Shown here: piece after piece, positions 28,207-38,015 of the stretch
Position numbering within the stretch: position 1 is the first letter of the stretch
How the letters are laid out: each line of letters starts with the position of its first letter
DNA from: JARIHC01 sp035692985
Lineage (GTDB): Bacteria; Patescibacteriota; Saccharimonadia; Saccharimonadales; UBA4665
Direction: 5' to 3'
DNA: 64,000 nt
NCBI GenBank assembly: GCA_035692985.1
Contig: DASSHG010000009.1
Location: 124,001 to 188,000, forward strand
Made by a program: the position numbers and the translations under genes
Notes under the pieces: generated by a model
Databases searched by the model: none
What the model was told of the DNA's origin: nothing
What the model saw: the letters and a program-made list of their open reading frames with translations, nothing else

Positions 28207-30213
28207 TTACTTCACGGTGCCGCTGCTGCCCGGGTAGAGACGGTTGCCCAAGTCTATAGTGCCTTGCGGCTGGTTGAGATCGCCGGCTTGCGGGGCGCCC
28301 GCGGCTCCGGGCGCGCTGGCCAACCCCGCCTGGCCAATTTGGATACCCGCTTGCCCGGCAGCGTTGATCTGCTGGACCTGTTCGGGATTGGTAGTGATCA
28401 GGCTGGTCTCGGTTGGGCTGGCCACTACTTGGATGTGCACGTGGTTCTGGCCGGCAAAGAATAGCCCCTGACCCACCGGGAACTGGCTGAGGCGTTTGCG
28501 CTCTTCGCTGGTCAGCTTGAAAACATCAGTCAGGACGTCTACGGCGGTTGGCGACTGTTTCAATAAAAATTGCATTGAGGCGTTAGCCACGATCGCCCGT
28601 CCCATCCGTGATCCCATGAAATCTTCGACATCCTGGGTAACGGTCGTCACGCCAAGGTTATATTTCCGGGCGCGCTTGGCCAAACTGAACAAGAAGTTGG
28701 CCGAATCTTCGTACTTCATCAGCTGCCAGGCTTCGTCAACAATCAGTATGCGCCGTTTCTGGTCGGTCTTGGTCTTGTTCCAGATATAATTTAGTACGAT
28801 GTACATGGCAACCGGCCGCAGCTCGTCTTCCAGGTCACGCAGGTTAAAGACCACCAACGGGTTGTTAATATCAATGTTGCTCTGCTGGGAAAAGATACCG
28901 GCAAACGTTCCAGTGGTGTATTTGCGCAGGCGCTGGGCCAGCTGCGGGCCGGTACCGCCCATGTGCAGCAGGGTGTCGTACAAATCGGCAATTGTCGGCG
29001 GTACGCCGGTGTGGGTCAGCGGATCGTTGGTGATACCGGCCTTGGCGTAGGTTTCTATCAGCGCCGCGTCCAGGTCGGCTTCCTCGCTGGGAGCCAGCGC
29101 CGGCATGGTAGTAGCGTTGCCGCCAAGCATCTGGGTCTGGGCACCGCCCATCATCAGCCGCAGCAAACCGTGCAGCGTAATCAGGTTGGAACGCAGAGCG
29201 TTATCGGCCTCTTCGTTGTCCACTACTTTTGGCAGGTCAAAGGGGTTGATGCGGGTATTGGAGTTCAGGCTCAGCCGCACATAGGCGCCGCCCACCGCCT
29301 CGCACATCCGCTGATATTCATTCTCCGGATCGATAATAAATATCTCGGTGCCGAACATCATAGAGCGCAGGGCCTCCAGCTTAACACTGAAACTTTTACC
29401 GGCGCCGGACTTAGCGAACACCACTGAGTTGCCGTTTTCCAGGCTAAAGCGGTCAAAGATAACCAGTCCGGAGTTATGCATATTAATGCCGTACAAAATG
29501 CCGTTATCCTGACTGAGATCGGCGCTGGTGAATGGGAAACTGGTACTGAGCGCGCCGGTGCTCATATTGCGACGGATCTGTAGCTGGTCAACCAACTGCG
29601 GCACGGTACTGTTAAGCCCCTGCTCCTGTTGGGAGCTGGCCGGCTTGCTGTAAACCAGCTGCTGGCCGAGCATAGACTCAACCTTATGGCTGACGAACTC
29701 CAGCTCCTCCATGCTGCCGGCATACAAAGTAAAGTAGAAGCCAAAACGGAAAAAGCGCTCTTCGCCAACTTGCAATTTGTCGCGAATTTCCTCGGCATCC
29801 AGGATGGCAGCCTGCTTGCCAGGATCGCGTACCCGGCCCTTTTCGGAATCGATCTGGATGCCGGCTTCCAGCTGGGTGACTTTCTTGCGCAAACTTTCCA
29901 GTACGACCTGGCTTTCCACAGGGTAAATGTACAGCGCCATATCCATAACCTCATCCAGATTAACCATAGCGCTCAGCCAGCCGGTATACAGCTGCCGGGG
30001 ATAACCATAGACGTAGTAGGTCCGCGCGAAACGGGTGCCGAGCTGGAAATGGGTACTCTTAAACTCCAGCGAACTGGGCGCGATAAAGTCGCGTAGAGCG
30101 GTAATTCCCTTCTGAAAAGCCGCCTGTACTTCCTGCTCTTCACGGGCCCGCTGGGCCTGGGCAATAGCCACCGGATCGGTTGGCGTTTTCTGCTTTTTAC
30201 TCTTGCCAAACAC
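28207..30213 (-). CDS. virB4: VirB4/TraC-type conjugation ATPase
   Basis: The 668-aa product has an N-terminal VirB4 region (about residues 30-210), then a RecA-like motor: Walker A FAKSGAGKSFSVKLE (about 253-267), IFIIDPENEYQRM, and Walker B RRILIVDEAWQLM, with the downstream Gln/Arg region VTQDVEDFMGSRMGRAI. VirB4 ATPases power substrate transfer and pilus assembly at the inner face of type IV secretion systems. It starts with GTG at the end of the upstream gene and forms an operon with the PrgI and VirB6-like genes. Confidence 0.92.
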   Translation of the reverse strand: MFGKSKKQKTPTDPVAIAQAQRAREEQEVQAAFQKGITALRDFIAPSSLEFKSTHFQLGTRFARTYYVYGYPRQLYTGWLSAMVNLDEVMDMALYIYPVESQVVLESLRKKVTQLEAGIQIDSEKGRVRDPGKQAAILDAEEIRDKLQVGEERFFRFGFYFTLYAGSMEELEFVSHKVESMLGQQLVYSKPASSQQEQGLNSTVPQLVDQLQIRRNMSTGALSTSFPFTSADLSQDNGILYGINMHNSGLVIFDRFSLENGNSVVFAKSGAGKSFSVKLEALRSMMFGTEIFIIDPENEYQRMCEAVGGAYVRLSLNSNTRINPFDLPKVVDNEEADNALRSNLITLHGLLRLMMGGAQTQMLGGNATTMPALAPSEEADLDAALIETYAKAGITNDPLTHTGVPPTIADLYDTLLHMGGTGPQLAQRLRKYTTGTFAGIFSQQSNIDINNPLVVFNLRDLEDELRPVAMYIVLNYIWNKTKTDQKRRILIVDEAWQLMKYEDSANFLFSLAKRARKYNLGVTTVTQDVEDFMGSRMGRAIVANASMQFLLKQSPTAVDVLTDVFKLTSEERKRLSQFPVGQGLFFAGQNHVHIQVVASPTETSLITTNPEQVQQINAAGQAGIQIGQAGLASAPGAAGAPQAGDLNQPQGTIDLGNRLYPGSSGTVK

Positions 30214-31271
30214 TATTTCAACTCCCTTTGCAGGTGGGCTTGGGGCGCCGCGCCGGTACCCTTGGTAACGACATCGGCTGATAATTCGTCAAAATTTTTC
30301 AGCTGCTGGCGGGTGGCCGTATCAGGATTATAGGTGTCATAATACAGCTCGATCAGTTCCTGCGTATCCAGCGGCAAGCCCTGGATACCGGCTTGCAACA
30401 GACCGGAAAGCACTGACTGCACGCGGTTCCGCAGTTCGGTCTTGGCAGCCTCCAGGTCGGGCTCGTTGATCACTACATGCTGCTCTTTTTTGCTGAACAG
30501 GCCGCCCAGGCCGCCCAGGAAATTCTTGCTTTGCGTCAGGGTTTTCTGAACGTCGACTACCGGGAAAAACGGGATCACCACATAGAATTTTTTATCCATG
30601 ATGTTGGTGTGCTGGCTTAGGTCATCTATGTAGGTAATATAATCCTCCATCAAGAGCGCCAGCAGCATGTTATCGTGTTCGGTGCGGATTTTATCCAGCT
30701 TGGCGATATAGGGCTGCAGGTCAACTTTCTGGGAGCGCAAAAAGATCTGGATCGGAAAATACAGTGAATTAAGAAAACCCTGGTAACTGTACTCGACAGC
30801 TTCCTGCTCCTGCGGGCTCATAAGGTCGAAGTTAATGCTTTTGACCATCACTACCGAGCGGTACGAACCGTCGTTCATGATTACAATGCCGTCGCGGACC
30901 TCGGCAATTTGCAAAGAGTTCTGGGTACTGTTGGGATTTTTAGGCTTAGCCGGCGGCGCCGCTGTTTTGCCAACTATTGGCTGGGTGTTTGCCACCGGAG
31001 CCTGTGGTGGCGTTGGGGCGACCGGCGCTGGTTGGGGGGAGGCCGGAGGCGGCGGCGTGGGCATAACGGGGGCTGCTGGAGGAGGTGCCGGCTGAGGGAC
31101 TGGGGGTTGGGGAGCCGCCGGTTTTGGCGCCGGAGCCGGTTGGTCGGGGTTGGTAATAGACCGTATGAATCGCCGGTCAGCTTGCCGCGGCAAGGCAGTC
31201 GATTGGATTTGGGGCGCGCTGGCCGGTTGCCCGTTTGACGGGTTAGCCTGGTTCGGATCTGAAGGATTCAT
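30213..31271 (-). CDS. VirB4 N-terminal-like protein with proline-rich leader
   Basis: The 352-aa product begins with about 115 residues rich in Pro, Ala and Gln (disordered). Residues about 120-330 look like the N-terminal non-ATPase half of TraC/VirB4: DGIVIMNDGSYRSVVMV, a YQGFLNSLYFPIQIFLRSQ stretch and a LSQHTNIMDKKFYVVIPF strand. No Walker motifs are present. It is encoded directly before the ATPase with a 1-bp overlap, suggesting that the two proteins bind each other. Function beyond that is unknown. Confidence 0.78.
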   Translation of the reverse strand: MNPSDPNQANPSNGQPASAPQIQSTALPRQADRRFIRSITNPDQPAPAPKPAAPQPPVPQPAPPPAAPVMPTPPPPASPQPAPVAPTPPQAPVANTQPIVGKTAAPPAKPKNPNSTQNSLQIAEVRDGIVIMNDGSYRSVVMVKSINFDLMSPQEQEAVEYSYQGFLNSLYFPIQIFLRSQKVDLQPYIAKLDKIRTEHDNMLLALLMEDYITYIDDLSQHTNIMDKKFYVVIPFFPVVDVQKTLTQSKNFLGGLGGLFSKKEQHVVINEPDLEAAKTELRNRVQSVLSGLLQAGIQGLPLDTQELIELYYDTYNPDTATRQQLKNFDELSADVVTKGTGAAPQAHLQRELK

Positions 31272-31335
31272 GTTTATTGGCCCACCTTTTATGCCTGGTG
31301 TTTGTCTGGCTGATCTGGCTCGGCAGCTTCACCGA

Positions 31336-32373
31336 TCAGTGTAACGAAACTACAACTTCGTCGCGCGGCGGCTCATCGTCATGCTTGGCTTTATAAGCTT
31401 CACGGGCAAGAGTCGACACGTTCAAGTCGTTGTTGTTTGCCAATGATAGTATAGCAGGATCGGGGGCTGCCGCACCAGATGTAGTTCCGCTGGCTGCGGC
31501 CGGTTGGGCGGCCTGCAGGTTCTGCGGCGGTGTGCCGGCAGCCGGTGTGCTTGTCTGCCCCAGTGGCCGCAGGGTGCGCAGATGAGCATACGAAAGCGGC
31601 TGGGCTATAGACGGTGCTGGGGTCGTTTGAGGTGTTTGGGATGTCGCCTGTGTTGCCGGTGCCGCAGCCGCCTGGCCCATGAACCAGCCCTGGCCTTGCC
31701 GGCTTTGCTGCCCGGCTTTAATTTCATTCATTTCATCCATCAGGTGCTGACGGTGCTCCTGGGATGATTGGGTGATCATGCTCTGGAATTGCTGCGCCAC
31801 CGGGTTGCTTGCTTCATCCAGAATGTCATCCGAAGCCTGCACATCGTAATTTGGCACCTCTTGTGGGGCGACTCCGATATCGATCAGACGGTCTGAGTCA
31901 CTCTGACCAAACTGGTTGGAGGGCGGTGAGTATGGTCCGGCGCTAATGTTCTTGACGGCCCAGCCGCGGGTGTCCAATGTATTGGCCAGCGCCTTTAGCC
32001 GGCTCTGCACTTCGCTCTGACTGAAGCCTTTAGTCAGGATGCGTTCGACTTTTTTTGGCACGGTAATAGTGACCAGCTCTTTCATGCCGCTCTGGTCCCA
32101 GATACGTCGCCTCGGCTTGAACCAGAAGCGCAGCTTGGCCAGCGCCCACACTTCAGTCGGCTGATCGCGTCCAAACGGAATGGCGAAGAATGTCGTGAAA
32201 AGCGCTGGCGGCACCGTAATAATCAGCAACGGGTAAACGTGTTTCACGAACATAATAAACGACAAGTACCAGCAAAAAGCGCCGATCAGCCCAAAAATAA
32301 ACTGCCGGAGCGTCAACGGCCCAAGGATATGATCCTCAGCCTCAACATCCTGGATAAGTTTGTATGTTGCCAT
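31336..32373 (-). CDS. PrgI/VirB3-like membrane protein
   Basis: The 345-aa product starts with a PrgI-family domain: TYKLIQDVEAEDHILGPLTL, then two adjacent membrane helices (about residues 25-70) and a FWFKPRRRIWD tail on the cytoplasmic side. PrgI proteins are the Gram-positive VirB3 equivalents that link VirB4 to the membrane. The remaining 230 residues are a Gln/Ala/Pro-rich soluble extension not found in short PrgI proteins. The gene lies between the VirB4 pair and the VirB6-like gene. Confidence 0.85.
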   Translation of the reverse strand: MATYKLIQDVEAEDHILGPLTLRQFIFGLIGAFCWYLSFIMFVKHVYPLLIITVPPALFTTFFAIPFGRDQPTEVWALAKLRFWFKPRRRIWDQSGMKELVTITVPKKVERILTKGFSQSEVQSRLKALANTLDTRGWAVKNISAGPYSPPSNQFGQSDSDRLIDIGVAPQEVPNYDVQASDDILDEASNPVAQQFQSMITQSSQEHRQHLMDEMNEIKAGQQSRQGQGWFMGQAAAAPATQATSQTPQTTPAPSIAQPLSYAHLRTLRPLGQTSTPAAGTPPQNLQAAQPAAASGTTSGAAAPDPAILSLANNNDLNVSTLAREAYKAKHDDEPPRDEVVVSLH

Positions 32374-32431
32374 AACCTATCTGAAATTATAACTCAGATA
32401 GAGGTAATGTTAAACGGCTATGAGGATCTTA

Positions 32432-33406
32432 CTAGTTGTCGTCTCTTTTATTTTTCTTCGAGCGCATTCTCGAACTAGCCTTAGAAAAAGTACTATTAAG
32501 GTGTTTTCTGGTTTTCCGACCAGTCTCATGAACTGCTGAGCCAGCAGCCCTGGCGTTGCGGACCGCAAGCGGTCCAATGGTTTTGGCGGCAGCCTTCACT
32601 CGCTTTGCCTGTTCCTTGGTCATATCCCATGACTCATAATGGCGGTCGATAATTTCATCGCCCAGCGCCCGAGCGGATCCATCTACACTTTCACGTACCT
32701 GTCGGATTTTTTCGGTGCGCCTTTCGTTGGCTTGATTTATTGCTTCGCGCATTGCGACAGCACGGGCACGGCTGGCTATGATACGTGTTGCTTCCTCGCT
32801 AGGCCGTCTAACAACTGCCCTAAACTCTTCATTGTGTCTGTTAACTCTATTTTGCGCATCTAGATGTCGGGCTCTATTCTTATTGGCCTCTTTGCTTTCG
32901 GACCAGGTTGCGTGGACTGGCGGCGTCATATTATGAGAAGTACCGTGTACTCGCGTTCCGGCCCTGCGGCGTTTAGTGTGTATTTTGCCAAGCTTTTCGA
33001 CTGCGCGGACTTCCTCTTGGGTGCTAGGGCGGTTACGGTTTGGTTCACCGTTAATCTCAGCATGAGCATACGAGTTGCCAGAAAGTATAGCCCTACCGGC
33101 ATAACGCAAGACGTTATGTTTTCTGGCTAGATCCTGGAGCCGATCATTGGATCGTTCTATACGGCGGTCTGCCAGGACTTTGCGCAATCCCAGGAAGATA
33201 GGACGAACCTGAGGAATTGGTTCCGCAGCTAAAATCTCTGCTGGATCATAAGAAATATCTATGTCAGCATCAGGTAGCATGCTTGGGTCTACCCCCACTC
33301 CTGGTGCTTGTCGTTTAATAAGATGAGGTGGCGCTACAAAATCACTACCATGGCGGTGATTAAAATCTACTGGTCCTAGTCGTGGTGGCCGTGGATTAAT
33401 TGCCAT
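32432..33406 (-). CDS. Basic helical protein of the secretion locus
   Basis: The 324-aa product has no membrane helix or signal peptide. It is very rich in Arg, Lys, Ala and Glu with long predicted helices (about residues 70-110 and 125-300) and a basic C-terminal tail, so it could bind nucleic acid or form coiled coils. I do not recognise a family. TAAAAT on the minus strand, preceded by TGC, lies 6 nt before the ATG, so it probably has its own leaderless promoter inside the operon. Confidence 0.65.
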   Translation of the reverse strand: MAINPRPPRLGPVDFNHRHGSDFVAPPHLIKRQAPGVGVDPSMLPDADIDISYDPAEILAAEPIPQVRPIFLGLRKVLADRRIERSNDRLQDLARKHNVLRYAGRAILSGNSYAHAEINGEPNRNRPSTQEEVRAVEKLGKIHTKRRRAGTRVHGTSHNMTPPVHATWSESKEANKNRARHLDAQNRVNRHNEEFRAVVRRPSEEATRIIASRARAVAMREAINQANERRTEKIRQVRESVDGSARALGDEIIDRHYESWDMTKEQAKRVKAAAKTIGPLAVRNARAAGSAVHETGRKTRKHLNSTFSKASSRMRSKKNKRDDN

Positions 33407-33456
33407 GCTCTTATTTTAGCATATCCACTATGATATGTCAAAGATAAGAGCCGCAC

Positions 33457-36297
33457 CTAATTATCTGGTGGATTGATAACTGCATCTCCAGCTGCCGCGG
33501 CGTCCTGCTGATAGCGCTGGCTGTAAACTTTTTTCATCTGGCCAAATGCTTCATGACCTTCCAGCCTAGTCATCGCTGTGCTTACGGGTATGGTCGTTAC
33601 GGCTAGGTTAGGACTGCCGTCTTCATTCCTATCGGAGAGAGTGGCACGCATCTGGGCCGGTAATTGAGTCAGGTCCACGTTGCCGTTATGCACCGTATCT
33701 GCGAGTAATCTCTGGACTTCAGGCGCTGCGCTGCCAGCACTATCGACAGCGGCGGAAGTAGAGGCCATAACTTGAACCCAATTGCGCTCAGCCTCGTCGG
33801 CCGTGATGGTAGCATCTTCTATCTGTTCAGTTTCGGGATTGTATCGTCTAATGGTTGTTTCGCCGTTAGCTTGCGCGTCGCGGTAAGCCATAGTGGCATC
33901 CTGAATGCGCTGTTGTATAGCAGGTGCGAAATTCCGGGCAGATTGGCCACGGCCGCCAAGCACGGCGCCCATACCTTGGACTTCTAGAGCGTTAGCAGCT
34001 CCCTCTTCATTGGCGCGTTGTATCTGTAGGGCTCTCTGTGAGGCGGTTGTAGAGTTGTTTATGGCACTCATATGCTCCATAGCTGACGCGAAACCTTCAA
34101 GTTCATCGAAACGCCGGGCTTTTTCTAGTCCGCCGCGTGCTTCGGCGTAAGCTGAGCCAGCCGTTAGCATGTCGCCATCAGAAGCCCGTATGATTGAATC
34201 GTAGAGTGATCCAGGACCATTTGGATCGGCTGTTCCAGTAGCGGCTCTGGCCACGGCAGAAGTGAGGGCCAGGTTCTGGCCGCCCATCTGTTTTTGAGCA
34301 GCGCGGAGCTGGGCAATGGCGGCGTTTTGTTGTTGGGTATCTGTTATGCCTCCTTGGGCTAAACGCGCACGGGCAGCTTGCTCGCCGTCATGGTAGAGAA
34401 TGCCGGCAGCGTCTAGCATGTCATCATTGCCAGAGAATGTCTGGAAGGCTGAGCTCTCTTCGGCCAGTTTTCCTCTGGCTGCTTTTTTGTTAGCAATTAC
34501 CGCTGCATCAAGGTCGCCTTTTATGCCACCGCGCCTAAGAGTTGACCTAAGGCCTGATCGTCCAAACGCGTCAATATTAGAGGCTCGTGTGACGCCCTTA
34601 TTGACCCTGTCTCTCCAGCTGCCTTCCTGCGCATTAGCGAATGGGCCTTCTCCGGCGCGTCTCTTGGCAAAGACTTTCCCGGCTTCTTGACCGGAGGCGC
34701 TGAGGAGACGGCGACCGGTGACAGCATTGAGTTGACGTCCGACATTAGAAGCCGCTCCCTGAATGGCACCCATTAAGCGGTTCGATGAGCGCAACGTGAA
34801 AGGTACCAGGTACAGAGGTATTAAAAGTAACAGAAAAGCTATGATATTGTTCACATAGCTGCCGCCGTTGCCGTTATTAGCCGTAAGATATGACATAACA
34901 TCGGCCACCGCGAATAGCACCACAATCATTGGATATACTAGTAACATCTGGAAGAATGTGTCCCACCATCGTTTGAACCAACTTTCGGTATTGGGCAGGC
35001 ACCACAGCGCGAACGCGATCGGCGATACCAGCACCAACGCTATAATTATAGCCTGCCGGATGATCAGAGTGAAGAAGACACCCGCAATGGCAATGGCCCC
35101 AGTAATGGCCAAACCGAGTAATAGCAGGACGATGCCGGTTACGCTGACCACGAAAGCGCCGGCTATCAGGCCGCCGGCTGCGACGGTACCAAATATAGCT
35201 GTTGATGTAACGCCGCCAGCATTGATAGTGAACAAACCACCATCGTTAGGCAGCGGTCCGGTAATCAGTTGCCCTACGCCACGGCCGACTATATTCGTTA
35301 TATCAATCGCGAAGGCCATTAGATATATCGACAGATTTAACAGGATTGCCGCCGCCAGCAGTCGCGGCAAAACTTTCTTGGCCGTGTAGGCTTCGATCAT
35401 GCCGCCACCGATGCTTTCGCCGAAGACGATGACTAGCAAGACAATGACCAAAAAGATATCCCCGTATAGCCGGAAGTGCGACCATATTTGGTAAATAGTG
35501 TCGTGGCAGGAGCCGCCGTTGTCAGGTAGGCAGATGGGTGTAGATGATAACAACGGCGATATGATATCGTTGAGTACCCAGCCGGTTACGGCTTGGACTC
35601 CTTCATAGGCGGAACAAAGCGCCCAATTGAGCGAAAAACCGCCGCCGCTAGCTTCGCAGCTGTCGTCTTGATTACCTGGGGCATTGTCCGGGTTGTACGT
35701 TTTATTTTTATAATCACTACATTGCTGCTGGAGCTGATTGTTACCATATTTGTTGCATATCTTGTTTACAGCTGCATCTTGATCACTCTGGTTAGCGTAA
35801 TCAACATTACATGTATTGTTGAACAGATCCTGATCTATATTCTTCAAGGACGCACATAGTTCATAATCAAACACCTGTCGCTGTGCGCTATTGACAGCAC
35901 CTAAGGCACCGGCTTTATCAATCGTAATAGGTCTTGAGTTTTGGGGATCGCTATGGCCGCGTGAGCCGCATTCTGTGTACAGCTTTCCGCCTGTACTTCC
36001 ATCATATTTTTTACTGTTAGTCTGGATTGCGGAATAGCAGAATTTGCCGTTGTTACCATTTATGGGTGTGCCCAGATCCAGGTATATGCCATTGCCAAAA
36101 CCGTATGACTTGCTGGGATCGTTAACTTCTTGGAAAGTTACATTCTTGCCGTCGACGGACGGACCCTGAATAGCTGTATTTGTATCGTTTGTATATTGAT
36201 AACTGGAAATAGCATTAGTATTCTCAGGGAGAGTTCCAGAGATCATTGAAAGCAAGAAAACCAAAGACGCGGTGAAAATGGTAAGGCGATGTTTCAT
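33457..36297 (-). CDS. VirB6/TrbL-like polytopic channel protein
   Basis: The 946-aa product has a signal peptide (about residues 1-29), a Cys-containing outside domain (about 30-270), five or six membrane helices between about 277 and 500, and a cytoplasmic C-terminal region of about 430 residues rich in Ala and Gln. The helix pattern and the LCL-like VSPIAFALWCLPNTESWFKRW segment fit VirB6/TrbL inner-membrane channel proteins. It heads the minus-strand arm of the secretion locus and diverges from the pilin genes at 36439. Confidence 0.82.
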   Translation of the reverse strand: MKHRLTIFTASLVFLLSMISGTLPENTNAISSYQYTNDTNTAIQGPSVDGKNVTFQEVNDPSKSYGFGNGIYLDLGTPINGNNGKFCYSAIQTNSKKYDGSTGGKLYTECGSRGHSDPQNSRPITIDKAGALGAVNSAQRQVFDYELCASLKNIDQDLFNNTCNVDYANQSDQDAAVNKICNKYGNNQLQQQCSDYKNKTYNPDNAPGNQDDSCEASGGGFSLNWALCSAYEGVQAVTGWVLNDIISPLLSSTPICLPDNGGSCHDTIYQIWSHFRLYGDIFLVIVLLVIVFGESIGGGMIEAYTAKKVLPRLLAAAILLNLSIYLMAFAIDITNIVGRGVGQLITGPLPNDGGLFTINAGGVTSTAIFGTVAAGGLIAGAFVVSVTGIVLLLLGLAITGAIAIAGVFFTLIIRQAIIIALVLVSPIAFALWCLPNTESWFKRWWDTFFQMLLVYPMIVVLFAVADVMSYLTANNGNGGSYVNNIIAFLLLLIPLYLVPFTLRSSNRLMGAIQGAASNVGRQLNAVTGRRLLSASGQEAGKVFAKRRAGEGPFANAQEGSWRDRVNKGVTRASNIDAFGRSGLRSTLRRGGIKGDLDAAVIANKKAARGKLAEESSAFQTFSGNDDMLDAAGILYHDGEQAARARLAQGGITDTQQQNAAIAQLRAAQKQMGGQNLALTSAVARAATGTADPNGPGSLYDSIIRASDGDMLTAGSAYAEARGGLEKARRFDELEGFASAMEHMSAINNSTTASQRALQIQRANEEGAANALEVQGMGAVLGGRGQSARNFAPAIQQRIQDATMAYRDAQANGETTIRRYNPETEQIEDATITADEAERNWVQVMASTSAAVDSAGSAAPEVQRLLADTVHNGNVDLTQLPAQMRATLSDRNEDGSPNLAVTTIPVSTAMTRLEGHEAFGQMKKVYSQRYQQDAAAAGDAVINPPDN

Positions 36298-36438
36298 TTT
36301 GTTCTCTTCTCTCTTAAACTATAACATAAGCGCTACCAACTTATTAGGGTGTTAGCGTCAGGTATATCTGCCATGGATTGCTTTTCGTGACCCGGTATAC
36401 CATAATAGGGACAGGTTAAATTACAAAATACATACGCA
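36298..36438. promoter_or_regulatory. Divergent promoter region of the secretion locus
   Basis: The 141-bp gap separates the VirB6-like gene from the pilin array. On the minus strand TATAGT (near 36320) precedes a purine-rich leader with GAGAAGAG ahead of the ATG. CGCTA and TAGCG (about 36333-36359) form an imperfect inverted repeat in the middle, a possible operator. The promoter for the pilin side is not clear. Confidence 0.4.
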
Positions 36439-36912
36439 ATGTTCGTATTACGAAAAGCAATAAAAATATCATCGCTAGTTGTTGTTTCGGTATCCATTAT
36501 GTTTGGGGCGGTTTCGTGGTTGCCGCTCAGTAGCACAACCAGCCCCAAAGTATATGCCGCCCAAGCGCACCAGCAGCCAGGTGTTGGTGACGGCCAAAGC
36601 CTTAAGGAGCCTCATCAGTGTGGTACGGGCGATAGCGCCTACACGCCGGTTATTGATATCGGCTGCCGTGGCGAAGGCAATCCTATTGCTGATGCCTTGT
36701 TCGGCATTATCCGTTTTCTATCAGCTGGTGTGGGGTTGGTGGTTATCGCTTCGATTATTGTTGGCGGTATTCAATACTCGGCCTCGCGCGGTGACCCGCA
36801 GGCTACCGCAATGGCTATCAATCGCATTCGCAGCTCCCTGTTCGCGCTACTTATATTTATCTTTGGGTACGCCTTTCTTAATTACATATTGCCGGGATTC
36901 GCGTTGCACTAA
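36439..36912 (+). CDS. VirB2-like pilin, first of six
   Basis: The 157-aa product has an N-terminal hydrophobic signal segment (about residues 11-42, ending VYAAQA), a short Cys-containing stretch, and two membrane helices (about 88-112 and 130-152). Between the helices is GGIQYSASRGDPQATAMAINRI, the conserved turn of CPR pilin/VirB2-like proteins (GDPQ followed by a basic amphipathic segment). It would form the conduit or filament subunit. The stop overlaps the next start by 1 bp. Confidence 0.78.
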   Translation: MFVLRKAIKISSLVVVSVSIMFGAVSWLPLSSTTSPKVYAAQAHQQPGVGDGQSLKEPHQCGTGDSAYTPVIDIGCRGEGNPIADALFGIIRFLSAGVGLVVIASIIVGGIQYSASRGDPQATAMAINRIRSSLFALLIFIFGYAFLNYILPGFALH

Positions 36913-37241
36913 TGAATTTGTTTATCGTAACCACTACTTATTATGCTGATTTCTTGGGTTTCCCAACTTGGTATAAGTATCTCCCAAACGGCCAGCCACA
37001 AATTCAAAGCCTTACCGATATCTGGCTTATTGTTGCGGCGGTCATTGAGATCTTGCTTAGAGTAGCGGCCATAGTTGCGGTGGTGTTTATTATTTACGGC
37101 GGTTTTAGCTACACTACCAGTCAGGGCGATCCGGAATCGACCGGCCGGGCCAAGAGCACATTAGTAAATGCGTTGATTGGTTTGGCTGTAGCAGTCATGG
37201 CGGCGGCCATAGTATCATTTATAGCAAAGAGTATTAACTGA
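36912..37241 (+). CDS. VirB2-like pilin, second of six
   Basis: The 109-aa product has the two-helix core with YGGFSYTTSQGDPESTGRAK between the helices, matching its neighbours, but has no separate signal peptide; its N-terminal 35 residues are only weakly hydrophobic. The 1-bp overlaps at both ends (TAATG, TGATG) show tight co-translation with the first and third copies. Confidence 0.76.
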   Translation: MNLFIVTTTYYADFLGFPTWYKYLPNGQPQIQSLTDIWLIVAAVIEILLRVAAIVAVVFIIYGGFSYTTSQGDPESTGRAKSTLVNALIGLAVAVMAAAIVSFIAKSIN

Positions 37242-37597
37242 TGGATTTATTCACTAGTGCGGTTTTATTACATCAATGGGGATTGACTAAAATATTGACT
37301 GCACCTTTCGCGGCTTTTTGTGATGACAACGGCAATGGCGCGGGGTGTCATACTGGTTTGCCAACAGTCAACGCCGGAAGTAATCAGGTACAGGATATTT
37401 TAAAAATCGCCTTTGCTGTCTTGGCTGCCCTGGCCGTGCTTTTCATTGTTATAGCTGGCCTACGGTTTATTACTGCGCAGGGTAACCCCCAAGAAGTTAG
37501 TAAGGCTAAAAGCACTATAGTATACGCCTTGGTCGGCCTGCTGGTAGCATTGCTAGCAGAGGCGCTTGTAGCGTTCGTGTTAGGAAAGCTGAACTGA
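37241..37597 (+). CDS. VirB2-like pilin, third of six
   Basis: The 118-aa product has a two-helix core with AGLRFITAQGNPQEVSKAKS as the inter-helix turn; GNPQ replaces GDPQ. A Cys pair lies in the outside segment before the first helix. The N-terminus is not a typical signal peptide. It belongs to the same operon as the flanking copies. Confidence 0.76.
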   Translation: MDLFTSAVLLHQWGLTKILTAPFAAFCDDNGNGAGCHTGLPTVNAGSNQVQDILKIAFAVLAALAVLFIVIAGLRFITAQGNPQEVSKAKSTIVYALVGLLVALLAEALVAFVLGKLN

Positions 37598-37598
37598 C

Positions 37599-37997
37599 AT
37601 GAGGAAGTTCATTATTATTTTAGCCACATTGATAACATTTTCCACTCCGCTCATGGTAGCGGGCGGCTCGGCTATTGCTGCTAGCGTTTTCCAGCCCTGC
37701 GATGTGGGTGGATCCGCACAAAACACTGATGTTTGTGGTGATGTAAGACAGCAAAATAACACCGATGCCAACCCGATCATTAAGATTATTAAGGCGGCTA
37801 TAGAAGTCCTGTCGTTTATCATTGGAGCGGCGGCAGTTATTGGCATTGTGGTCAGCGGCATCCGTATGATGACGGCCGGCGGCAATAGCGAGTCAGTGGC
37901 ATCGGCCCGCAGCGGCCTGATATATTCTTTGATAGGCATAGCGGTAGTTGTTTTAGCACAGGTGCTAGTGGCATTCGTATTGGATAATGTAAAATGA
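37599..37997 (+). CDS. VirB2-like pilin, fourth of six
   Basis: The 132-aa product has a signal peptide (about residues 1-25, ending AIAAS), two Cys in the mature N-terminal stretch, and the two-helix core with VSGIRMMTAGGNSESVASAR between the helices. It starts 1 nt after the stop of the third copy. Confidence 0.78.
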   Translation: MRKFIIILATLITFSTPLMVAGGSAIAASVFQPCDVGGSAQNTDVCGDVRQQNNTDANPIIKIIKAAIEVLSFIIGAAAVIGIVVSGIRMMTAGGNSESVASARSGLIYSLIGIAVVVLAQVLVAFVLDNVK

Positions 37998-38015
37998 GGA
38001 CGAAACAGGATTATT

